Assembly: GCA_903911435.1 (NCBI GenBank)
Contig: CAIWDF010000054.1
Span: forward strand, 1-52,550
Length of the DNA: 52,550 nt
Source: an uncultured Bacteroidota bacterium
GTDB lineage: Bacteria > Bacteroidota > Bacteroidia > 2-12-FULL-35-15
Reading direction: 5' to 3'
Each line of letters opens with the position of its first letter. Position 1 is the first letter of the stretch. The position numbers were made by a program, and so were the translations under genes. This document shows positions 1 through 7,508 of the stretch, piece after piece. The notes under the pieces were generated by a model. It saw only the letters and a list, made by a program, of their open reading frames with translations. It was not told the origin of the DNA and did not search any database.

Positions 1-155
1 CTCGTGTTGCATATTCTGTGGCGTCTCGCCACAACACATTGTTTTTTCAATCACAAATATAACATTAATATCACCCCATAAAAAAAATCCCACAAAGGTT
101 CCCCTTCGCAGGATTTTATATTTAAAATTTAGTACTTATAATTTCCACCTCTCCA
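1..155. other. Window edge, non-coding, small hairpins
   Basis: No coding region is supported here. Two short stem-loops are visible: TGTGGCG-TCT-CGCCACA at 17-33, and a weak AAAATCC/GGATTTT pair at about 84-118 that could end transcription of the minus-strand gene that stops at 156. Confidence 0.35.
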
Positions 156-452
156 TTACATACTCTTCGCCAAATCACCTTTCCCTAGTTTATTAAACCT
201 CACAGACGCACACCCCGTTAGCAACACAAGCGCATCAGCCGCCACCTTCTTAGCCGTCAGCTTATCCTCACTAAATCCGCTGTTATCAGCACCCGAAGCT
301 ATTGCCAGTTCGGCATTCTTCTTCTTCGCATTTCTAAAATCTGTAACCATTGCTCCAGTAGCTACATTAGCATTCCATGTCCCATTCCAATGGGTCAATA
401 CCGTATCAAATGCCAAAAATCCGGTAGTCTCTGCTTGTTGTTCGTTTGTCAT
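156..452 (-). CDS. Hypothetical small protein (98 aa)
   Basis: I do not recognise a named family. The 98-residue product has no signal peptide or membrane segment. It is polar and alanine-rich, with a Lys-rich centre (FRNAKKKNAELA) and the motif SGADNSGFS, and it ends at a genuine TAA (156-158). The ATG at 452 follows a plain AT-rich stretch with no clear TAnnTTTG element. The protein may be a short version of a longer Bacteroidota hypothetical family, because the sequence stops abruptly after a helical region, but this is only an impression. It stands alone between the window edge and a repeat-rich spacer, so neighbours give no functional hint. Codon use looks normal for the window. Confidence 0.55.
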   Translation of the reverse strand: MTNEQQAETTGFLAFDTVLTHWNGTWNANVATGAMVTDFRNAKKKNAELAIASGADNSGFSEDKLTAKKVAADALVLLTGCASVRFNKLGKGDLAKSM

Positions 453-714
453 GATTTCTAAAGTTTAAAATTTACGACCGCTAAGTTAAACCAAAAACAC
501 CTTTACTTCCAAATATTTTAACAATTAATTTTCCATTCATCCCCCTAATACCATCCGCTCAACATGTCATTATGTCCATTCAACATACATCGAAATCGCT
601 CAAAACCCTTAATTATAGCCACTAAGCCATTAGCCACCATGCCATTAATAAACAATAAACCTCAAAACCACCCGATTCCTCCTACTAATCAAGATTTTTA
701 ATGAGCAAACCACT

Positions 715-847
715 CCGTCACCCCTCTCCTTTGGAGAGGGGCCGGGGGTGAGGTCTTCCCCCAACCGTCACGCTTCTCCCCCTTTCCTTCGGAGAGGGGT
801 TAGGGGAGAGGCCTCTTTAGATAGGCGCTGGGGGTGAGGTCTCTTTT
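715..847. repeat. Clustered dispersed palindromes (CCCCTCTCC-TTT-GGAGAGGGG type)
   Basis: Two related copies (about 715-756 and 765-813) each hold a stem such as CCCCTCTCC-TTT-GGAGAGGGG (721-741) followed by a GGGGGTGAGG or GGGGAGAGG tail. A third, 3'-only fragment sits at about 826-847. A related copy with the same CCCAAYCGTCACGC lead-in occurs at 12820-12872, so this is a dispersed intergenic family. The rest of 453-883 shows no gene. Confidence 0.7.
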
Positions 848-883
848 TCCTCATGCTCATTCTCTTTATCACTGTAAACCTCT

Positions 884-1135
884 CCTAGATGCCTGTGGAC
901 TTCCCCTAGATGCCTGTGGACTTATCCTAGATGTCCGTGGACTTGTCCTAGATGCCTGTGGACTTGTCCTAGATGCCTGTGGACTTACCCTAGATGTCCG
1001 TGGACTTCCCCTAGATGTCTGTGGACTTCTCCTAGATGTCTGTGGACTTCTCCTAGATGCCTGTGGACTTGTCCTAGATGTCCGTGGACGTGTCCTAGAT
1101 GCCTGTGGACTTGTCCTAGATGTCTGTCGATTCGT
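884..1135. repeat. 21-bp tandem array, 12 units
   Basis: Twelve consecutive 21-bp units begin at 884, 905, 926 and so on to 1115. The unit starts CCTAGATG, continues YCYGTGGACTT and ends in two variable bases. Units differ mainly at Y positions and at the unit end. Because 21 is divisible by three, both strands stay open and encode heptapeptide repeats (LDACGLx on plus, HRHLGEV on minus). No start, promoter or domain supports translation, so I call it a non-coding minisatellite. The period equals about two DNA helical turns. Confidence 0.85.
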
Positions 1136-1473
1136 TCTTTTTCATCATCATCATGCTCTTTTTCACTCAAACCATGCTCATTTTTCCTTTTTCGTGCTCA
1201 TTTTCCCCTTTTCGTGCTCCATTTCTCCTTTTCATGCTCATCATCCCCATCCTATGCTCGCATTTTTTTCCATGCTCTTAGTTCCTTCTCATGCTCTCAA
1301 ATCATTTTATGCTCACACATCTCTTCCATGCTCATCATCCCCATTTTCCCTCCTTTTTCTAACAACCAACAACTAACAACCAACATCTAATTCTGTGTCT
1401 TTGCGTCTTTGTGGCAACTTTTAACTTCCAACTTTTAACATTCTAACATAAATCCTTAAACTCTTAAAAAATA

Positions 1474-1495
1474 GTTAATAATGTTTACTATTAAC
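1474..1495. promoter_or_regulatory. Candidate MarR operator
   Basis: A perfect inverted repeat GTTAATA-N8-TATTAAC lies 24 bp before the MarR start and just upstream of the -7 element at 1505. Size and position fit an autoregulatory MarR dimer site that would block the promoter of the efflux operon. The assignment is inferred. Confidence 0.55.
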
Positions 1496-1504
1496 AATTT
1501 CAAC

Positions 1505-1512
1505 TACCTTTG
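1505..1512 (+). promoter_or_regulatory. Bacteroidota -7 promoter element (TACCTTTG) of the MarR/RND operon
   Basis: TACCTTTG matches TAnnTTTG, 7 bp before the ATG at 1520. Transcription would begin at or very near the start codon, so the message may be leaderless. The upstream -33 region is poor and overlaps the palindrome at 1474-1495. Confidence 0.5.
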
Positions 1513-1519
1513 AGCCGAA

Positions 1520-1999
1520 ATGAAAACCATTGAAAAAGAAATGTTGGAAGCTATGCCTTTGGGAAAGCTAATGGCATCAATAACCAAAGGCTATTACGGT
1601 GCTTTAAGCAAACGTGCCGAGCATTTGGGCATTGATAGGCATTTTTCTACTTTGGTGGCTATTGATGTTACCAAAGTGAAATGCACCCAACAGTACTTGT
1701 CGGATAAATTGAAGATTGATAAAGTGACCATGGTGAGGAATTTGGATTATTTGGTTACCAAGAAATTGATAAGGCGCAATGTGAACGTGAATGATAGGCG
1801 CGAACACCTTATAGTACTTACCGAGAAGGCAAAAAAGATAATGCCTGCTGTGCGCGAGGAGATAGAGCGGATGAACAAAATAGCCTTGAAGGGGTTTAAT
1901 AAAACGGAGTCCAAGGTTTTCAGAGAACAAATAGAACGGGTGATACACAATTTGGAGAATTTGCCTGTGAATGAAGTGAGCATAAAAATAAAAAAGTAG
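1520..1999 (+). CDS. MarR-family transcriptional regulator
   Basis: This 159-residue protein has the MarR layout: an N-terminal dimerisation helix, a winged helix-turn-helix (about residues 55-100, with QQYLSDKLKIDKVTMVRNLD as HTH), a basic wing ending in the family signature NDRREHLIVLTEKAK (about 92-106), and C-terminal dimer helices. It probably represses the downstream efflux genes and responds to a small ligand. It is the first gene of a plus-strand operon: the adaptor starts 7 bp after its stop. A palindrome at 1474-1495 upstream is a likely operator. Length is normal for MarR. The effector is unknown. Confidence 0.85.
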   Translation: MKTIEKEMLEAMPLGKLMASITKGYYGALSKRAEHLGIDRHFSTLVAIDVTKVKCTQQYLSDKLKIDKVTMVRNLDYLVTKKLIRRNVNVNDRREHLIVLTEKAKKIMPAVREEIERMNKIALKGFNKTESKVFREQIERVIHNLENLPVNEVSIKIKK

Positions 2000-2006
2000 C
2001 GAAGGG

Positions 2007-3068
2007 ATGAAACTAAAAAGCATAATTATAATTTTGGTTGTTATAGGAGTTTTGGCAGGGCTTAAAATAGCTTTCTTCCCCTCCCCTGTCGACCAATCGA
2101 GCCAACCACAACCCATGAAAGGCATGGCTTCGCCTGTATCAGTTTATGTAATAAAAGCTGAGAAACTGGAAAACACACTTACTGCTTCGGGTACCATTTT
2201 GGCCAACGAAGAAGTAGAATTAAAACCCGAAATAGCTGGTAAAATAGTTTCGCTGCCGCTGAAAGAAGGGACAGACATTAGTCAAGGGCAATTATTGGTT
2301 AAGATAAATGATGCAGATTTTCAGGCTCAATACCGCAAACTGCAATTGCAATACGAATTGGCAGACAAAAATCTGAAACGTCAGGCAGAACTTTTAAAGA
2401 TTAATGGAATCAGTCAGGCAGACTTCGATGCTTCGCAAAACGCTGTGAATACTATAAAAGCCGACATGGACTATGTGCAGGCACAAATAGCCAAAACCGA
2501 AATACACTCGCCTTTCAACGGAATGATTGGTTTGAAAAATGTAAGCGAAGGTGCTTACGTAAGCATAGGTACGGTGGTAGCTACTGCCATGCAGATAGAC
2601 CCCGTGAAGATTGACTTTTCAGTAGCGGAACAATATGCTCCGTTCATCAAAAAAGGTGTGAAAGTAGAATTCAATATTGATGGAATAAAAGAAAAAATTA
2701 CCGGTGAGATATATGCTATCGAAACCAAAATAGACGTTAACACCCGCACCTTTCTGGTTCGCGCCATTTGCCCGAACAAAAGCAAAGCCATATTCCCCGG
2801 AGCGTTTGCTCATATTAATGTATTGCTAAAAGATATTGAAGATGCCGTGATGATACCTACCGAAGCTGTAATTCCGGAACTGAGAGGTAAGAAAGTATTT
2901 GTAGTAAAAAATGGAAAAGCCAAACCAATGCCAATAGAAACAGGAATTCGGGGCAGTGCAAAGGTGCAAATATTAAAAGGTTTGCAAATAGGCGACTCGG
3001 TAATAACCACCGGCATCATGCAGCTCAGACCTGATGCCATGGTGAAGGTTATCAACGGGAAAAAATAA
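2007..3068 (+). CDS. RND efflux periplasmic adaptor (HlyD/AcrA family)
   Basis: The membrane fusion protein of a tripartite RND pump, linking the inner-membrane transporter to the outer-membrane channel. The N-terminus has one hydrophobic segment (about residues 4-22) and no lipobox Cys. It is followed by the barrel/lipoyl part (GTILANEEVELKPEIAGKI, about 67-85), a coiled-coil hairpin (about 105-165), the second lipoyl half with SPFNGMIG, and beta-barrel and membrane-proximal domains (TGEIYAIETKID, then MIPTEAVIP). The length (353 aa) is normal. It sits between the MarR gene and the RND pump in one operon, with a 41-bp gap to the pump. Substrates cannot be read from sequence. Confidence 0.92.
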   Translation: MKLKSIIIILVVIGVLAGLKIAFFPSPVDQSSQPQPMKGMASPVSVYVIKAEKLENTLTASGTILANEEVELKPEIAGKIVSLPLKEGTDISQGQLLVKINDADFQAQYRKLQLQYELADKNLKRQAELLKINGISQADFDASQNAVNTIKADMDYVQAQIAKTEIHSPFNGMIGLKNVSEGAYVSIGTVVATAMQIDPVKIDFSVAEQYAPFIKKGVKVEFNIDGIKEKITGEIYAIETKIDVNTRTFLVRAICPNKSKAIFPGAFAHINVLLKDIEDAVMIPTEAVIPELRGKKVFVVKNGKAKPMPIETGIRGSAKVQILKGLQIGDSVITTGIMQLRPDAMVKVINGKK

Positions 3069-3109
3069 GTACAGCCTACTCAGTAAAAACTAAATTCTCA
3101 AATCAATAA

Positions 3110-6100
3110 ATGAATATATCATCCATAAGCATTAACAGACCGGTACTGGCCATTGTAATGTCGGTGATAATTATTTTATTTGGCTCCATAGGTTACAAAT
3201 ACCTTGGTGTTCGGGAGTATCCTTCCATCGACCCTCCGGTAATTACAGTAAAAACAAACTATTCGGGAGCCAATGCTGATGTTGTGGAATCGCAGATAAC
3301 GGAACCTCTCGAGAAATCGATTAATGGTATAGAAGGAGTACGAACAATTTCTTCTACCAGTGCTCAAGGCAGCAGCACCGTCACTGTCGAATTTAATTTG
3401 GATGCCAACTTAGAAGCAGCAGCCAACGATGTGCGAGATAAAGTTTCGCAAGCTGTTCGTCAGTTACCTCAAGATATAGATGGTTTGCCTACCGTTACTA
3501 AATCGGATGCAAATTCGGATGCTATTGTTGCGCTTACTTTGCAAAGCGATACCAAGAATCAACTTCAGGTAAGCGATTTTGCAGAAAATGTAATTGCAGA
3601 ACGATTGCAAACTATTCCCGGAGTGAGTACCGTTCAGATTTGGGGGCAAAAGAAATATGCCATGCGTTTGTGGATGGATCCTGCCAAGATGTCGGCTTAT
3701 GGCCTCACACCAATGGATGTAAAACAAGCGCTAGACAGAGAGAATGTGGAATTGCCTTCGGGCAAAGTGGCTGGTGTTACCACCGAACTTACTGTAAACA
3801 CCAAAGCTAAATTCAGAAACGAAGACGAATTCAATAATATGATTATTAAATCGGATGGAAATCTTACCGTTCGATTTAAAGATATCGGAACGGCTACACT
3901 AGGTGCAGAAGCCGAAGAAACCATGCTTCGCCAATCGGGAGTGCCCATGATTGGATTAGGACTGGTTCCTCAGCCGGGAGCTAATTATATTGCTATATCC
4001 GATGAGTTTTACAAACGTGTAGAACAAATAAAAAAGGATTTACCCAAGGATTATAAAATGGGTATAGCCCTCGACAATACTAAATTCATCAAGCGTTCAA
4101 TCTCCGAGGTAAAAGAAACATTGCTGATAGCAATCATTCTCGTAATTCTCATTATCTATTTATTTTTCCGCGATTGGTTGATTGCTTTCCGTCCGCTTAT
4201 CGACATTCCTGTTTCCTTGATTGGTGCCTTCTTCATCATGTACTTGATGGGGTATTCCATTAATGTATTGACATTGCTTGCCATTGTGCTCGCCACCGGA
4301 CTTGTGGTGGATGATGGTATTGTGGTAACTGAAAACATCTTTAAAAAGGTGGAAGCTGGTATGAGTCCTATTGAAGCGGCTCATAAAGGTTCTAAAGAAA
4401 TTTACTTTGCCGTTATTTCTACCTCCATTACATTAGCGGCTGTGTTTATGCCGGTAATATTTCTCGAAGGTTTTGTGGGTAGATTGTTTAGGGAGTTCGG
4501 TGTCGTCTTGGCCGGAGCAGTAATTATTTCAGCCTTTGTATCGCTAACATTGACCCCAATGCTCAATGCAAGGATGATTCGTAAAACACAAAAGAAAAGT
4601 CGTTTTTACGAAATGTCGGAACCATTTTTCGAAAAGATGGTTTCTGGTTACGACTCCATGTTGGCTCGTTTCATGACCAAACGTGGGTGGGCATTTGTTA
4701 TCGTAGGTTTATGTACAGGATTTATATTTCTTGTAAACAAATTTCTTCCTTCCGAACTATCTCCACTAGAAGACCGCAGTTGGATTAGAATTGCTGTAAC
4801 TGCTCCCGAAGGTTCATCGTATGAATATACGGATGGCTTTATGCAAAAACTGGCTTATTTTGGAAATGATTCTATCCCTGAAAAGAAAATCTTTCTTACT
4901 GTAACTGCTCCCGGCTTCACAGGCTCCGGTGCGGTAAACACAGGTATGGTACGTTTGGTTTTAAGCGAACCAAACGAACGAAAACGTTCGCAACAAATGA
5001 TAGCGGATTACATCACAAAAAAGACAAAGAAGTTTCCTGAAGCAAAATCATTCGTATTGCAGGAACAAACTATTTCATCGAGCAGTGGAGCCAGAGGAGG
5101 TTTGCCTGTTCAGTTTGTTTTGCAAGCTCCCAACTTCGAAAAACTGAAAGAAAAGCTTCCATTGTTTCTGGAAGAAGCAAACAAAAGCAAGGTATTTCAA
5201 ACGGTTGACGTAAATTTAAAATTCAACAAACCCGAACTTAATATTTCCATTGACCGAGATAAAGCTAAAGCAATCGGTGTTTCGGCCAATGATATTGCTT
5301 CCACGTTGCAACTTGCATTAAGCGGTCAGCGCTTCAGTTATTTTAATATGAATGGTAAGCAGTATCAAGTTAGAGGGCAGCTTACACGCAACGACAGGGA
5401 TGAACCCATGGATTTAAAATCGCTATATGTGAAAAATAATAAAGGCGAACTTATACAATTGGATAATGTGGTGAAGATGGAAGAGCAAAGTAGTCCACCA
5501 CAAATTTATCATTACAATCGTTATCAGTCGGCCACAGTCTCGGCAGCTCCAGTTCCTGGTAAAACTATTGGAGATGGCATAAAAGAGATGCAACGCATAG
5601 GCGATAAAATTTTGGACGATTCATTTTCTACTGCTCTTACCGGTGCTTCTCGCGACTTCTCCGAAAGTTCTTCGAATATCTTATTTGCATTTTTATTGGC
5701 ATTGGTAATTATCTATTTGGTATTAGCTGCACAGTTCGAAAGTTTCATCGACCCTCTTACCATTATGCTTACCGTACCATTGGCGCTTTGCGGAGCATTG
5801 CTTTCGTTATGGTATTTCAATCAAACATTAAATATTTTCAGCGAAATTGGCATTATCATGTTGATAGGCTTGGTTACGAAGAATGGAATTCTGATTGTGG
5901 AATTTGCCAATCAACTTAAAGAACAAGGTAAATCGGTACGCGAAGCCATACAACAAGCTTCGGCAGCCCGTTTGCGTCCTATCTTAATGACTAGTATTGC
6001 TACTGCACTTGGTGCATTACCCATAGCATTGGCATTAGGAGGAAGTGGCAAGAGCCGCATGGGAATGGGAATTGTAGTGGTAGGCGGCATCTTGTTTTCG

Positions 6101-6178
6101 CTTATGCTTACCTTGTTTGTTATTCCTTCTATCTATTCTTATTTTTCTAAAGAACACAAAAAAGATGCAGAAAAATAA
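3110..6178 (+). CDS. RND multidrug efflux transporter (HAE1/AcrB-like)
   Basis: Inner-membrane proton/drug antiporter of 1022 residues, the usual length for the AcrB/MdtC class. It begins MNISSISINRPVLAIVMSV (TM1) and has two large periplasmic loops and twelve TM segments. The TM4 proton-relay motif GLVVDDGIVV (two Asp) and the TM10 Lys in GLVTKNGILIVEFANQ are both present, so the pump should be active. The C-terminus IYSYFSKEHKKDAEK is short and charged. The downstream TolC gene starts inside its 3' end (14-bp overlap), which points to translational coupling. Together with the adaptor and channel it forms a complete MarR-linked tripartite system. Confidence 0.95.
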   Translation: MNISSISINRPVLAIVMSVIIILFGSIGYKYLGVREYPSIDPPVITVKTNYSGANADVVESQITEPLEKSINGIEGVRTISSTSAQGSSTVTVEFNLDANLEAAANDVRDKVSQAVRQLPQDIDGLPTVTKSDANSDAIVALTLQSDTKNQLQVSDFAENVIAERLQTIPGVSTVQIWGQKKYAMRLWMDPAKMSAYGLTPMDVKQALDRENVELPSGKVAGVTTELTVNTKAKFRNEDEFNNMIIKSDGNLTVRFKDIGTATLGAEAEETMLRQSGVPMIGLGLVPQPGANYIAISDEFYKRVEQIKKDLPKDYKMGIALDNTKFIKRSISEVKETLLIAIILVILIIYLFFRDWLIAFRPLIDIPVSLIGAFFIMYLMGYSINVLTLLAIVLATGLVVDDGIVVTENIFKKVEAGMSPIEAAHKGSKEIYFAVISTSITLAAVFMPVIFLEGFVGRLFREFGVVLAGAVIISAFVSLTLTPMLNARMIRKTQKKSRFYEMSEPFFEKMVSGYDSMLARFMTKRGWAFVIVGLCTGFIFLVNKFLPSELSPLEDRSWIRIAVTAPEGSSYEYTDGFMQKLAYFGNDSIPEKKIFLTVTAPGFTGSGAVNTGMVRLVLSEPNERKRSQQMIADYITKKTKKFPEAKSFVLQEQTISSSSGARGGLPVQFVLQAPNFEKLKEKLPLFLEEANKSKVFQTVDVNLKFNKPELNISIDRDKAKAIGVSANDIASTLQLALSGQRFSYFNMNGKQYQVRGQLTRNDRDEPMDLKSLYVKNNKGELIQLDNVVKMEEQSSPPQIYHYNRYQSATVSAAPVPGKTIGDGIKEMQRIGDKILDDSFSTALTGASRDFSESSSNILFAFLLALVIIYLVLAAQFESFIDPLTIMLTVPLALCGALLSLWYFNQTLNIFSEIGIIMLIGLVTKNGILIVEFANQLKEQGKSVREAIQQASAARLRPILMTSIATALGALPIALALGGSGKSRMGMGIVVVGGILFSLMLTLFVIPSIYSYFSKEHKKDAEK

Positions 6179-7478
6179 AATCACTTTCATACTACTTCTT
6201 TGTTTTTACTTTAATTTTAATGCAAAATCGCAGGTGAATAAACTCACCATTGACCAAGTAATGGAAACAGCTTTGAAGAATAATTATGATATTTCAATAG
6301 CCAAAAACTTATCAAAAGAAGCGGTAAACAACAACTCTCTTGGCAATGCAGGCATGCTTCCGGTAGTGAGTTTAAATGCCTCTGGAACCATTGCAACTAA
6401 TGCAACGAAACAAGAGTTTTCATCAGGACAAGTAATTGATAAAAGTGGAGTTCAATCACAAAACATAAGTACAGGAGCCTATTTAACATGGACCATTTTT
6501 GACGGATTAAAAATGTTTGCTACGCATGAGCGATTGAAAGAATTGGAAGGTATGGGAATGTTGAACCTGAAAATTCAAGTAGAAAACACACTTGTAAAAG
6601 TTATTTCGGCATATTACACAGTTGTGATGCAAAAAGAAGTAATTAAGGGATTATCCGAAAACATTACTGTTTCGGAAGAACGACTTAAAATTGCGAATAA
6701 GAAATTTGAAATAGGAACGTTTTCAAAAGTAGATGTTTTACAGGCCAAGGTGGATATGAATGCTCAGAAAACAGCACTGATGCGAGCCAAAACCATACTT
6801 ACAGATGCGAAAGAAAATTTGAACCAATTACTTTTGTTACCTGTGGATAATGATTTTGACGTTGCAGATGATATTCCGCTTATGAATGAGTTTAAATATG
6901 AAGACTTGAAAAATAGTATCACGGCAAAAAATTCTGATTTGCTCTTTGCTCAACGAAATATTGAAGTTTCGAAATTGATGATAAAAGAAGCCAAGTCGCT
7001 TTATTATCCAAAATTGAATTTGAATGCCAATTACCTATTTACACGAGCTCAAAACCAAGCAGGCTTTTCTTTGCTCAATCAAAATTTAGGACTTAATCTT
7101 GGTCTCACAGCAAGCTGGACTATTTTCAACGGATTTAACACGGCAAATAATGTAAAGAACATGAAACTGAATTTGGATAATTCAACACTTGAATATGAAA
7201 GCACCAAAACCCAACTACAATTGGCCTTAACAAAAGCATTCAAAAAGTTTCAGGATGATAGAGAGATTATGACTTTTGAATTAGAAAACAATAAACTGGC
7301 TAAAGAAAATCTTGAGATTGCATTGGAACGTTATCGTGTAGGCACAAGTAATTCACTTGAGTTAAAAACCGCACAGCAAAGTTACCAGGAATCCATCAAC
7401 ACCCTATCTGAAGCAAGCTTCAATGCCAAGCTTTCCGAAACTCAATTATTAAAACTGAGCGGAGGAATAAGTAAATAA
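6165..7478 (+). CDS. TolC-family outer-membrane efflux channel
   Basis: The outer-membrane component of the RND system, 437 residues. I chose the ATG at 6165 because it gives a clean signal peptide (MQKNKITFILLLCFYFNFNAKS) followed by the mature start VNKLTIDQVMETALKNNYDI, typical of TolC proteins. Upstream in-frame starts would add residues that read through the pump's coding end. Two TolC repeats are visible: each has long alpha-helical coiled-coil stretches and a beta segment (LTWTIFDGLKMFATHERL near 112 and LTASWTIFNGFNTANNVKN near 306). It overlaps the pump gene by 14 bp. It faces the minus-strand CotH gene tail to tail. Confidence 0.93.
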   Translation: MQKNKITFILLLCFYFNFNAKSQVNKLTIDQVMETALKNNYDISIAKNLSKEAVNNNSLGNAGMLPVVSLNASGTIATNATKQEFSSGQVIDKSGVQSQNISTGAYLTWTIFDGLKMFATHERLKELEGMGMLNLKIQVENTLVKVISAYYTVVMQKEVIKGLSENITVSEERLKIANKKFEIGTFSKVDVLQAKVDMNAQKTALMRAKTILTDAKENLNQLLLLPVDNDFDVADDIPLMNEFKYEDLKNSITAKNSDLLFAQRNIEVSKLMIKEAKSLYYPKLNLNANYLFTRAQNQAGFSLLNQNLGLNLGLTASWTIFNGFNTANNVKNMKLNLDNSTLEYESTKTQLQLALTKAFKKFQDDREIMTFELENNKLAKENLEIALERYRVGTSNSLELKTAQQSYQESINTLSEASFNAKLSETQLLKLSGGISK

Positions 7479-7483
7479 TTTTC

Positions 7484-7508
7484 CGAATAAATTCTAATCG
7501 TTTATTCG
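7484..7508. terminator. Weak bidirectional hairpin between convergent genes
   Basis: CGAATAAA (7484-7491) pairs with TTTATTCG (7501-7508) across a 9-nt loop, between the efflux operon and the convergent CotH gene, whose stop codon it overlaps. The stem is AT-rich and only 8 bp. Confidence 0.35.

Larger units (their letters stand above)
1136..1519. repeat. Interspersed ATGCTC motif, about 20-bp period, then plain spacer
   Basis: From about 1152 to 1345 the hexamer (A/G)TGCTC recurs about ten times every 18-22 bp (near 1152, 1174, 1192, 1213, 1233, 1252, 1271, 1291, 1310, 1328), separated by C/T-rich filler. The filler is degenerate, unlike the preceding array. 1362-1390 is a short AACAACCAAC-type low-complexity tract like the one at 12607-12667. 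Nothing coding is supported up to the MarR promoter. Confidence 0.6.

Noticed and set aside
884-1135. Possible CRISPR array
   Set aside because: Units are directly adjacent with no variable spacers, and no cas genes are near.
834-1376. Long plus-strand open frame with LDACGLx heptads
   Set aside because: The openness follows from the 21-bp tandem repeat; there is no signal, promoter or known domain, and the complementary strand is equally open.
1604-2125. Minus-strand open frame opposite marR and the adaptor start
   Set aside because: It spans two well-supported plus-strand genes and has no recognisable domain or promoter.
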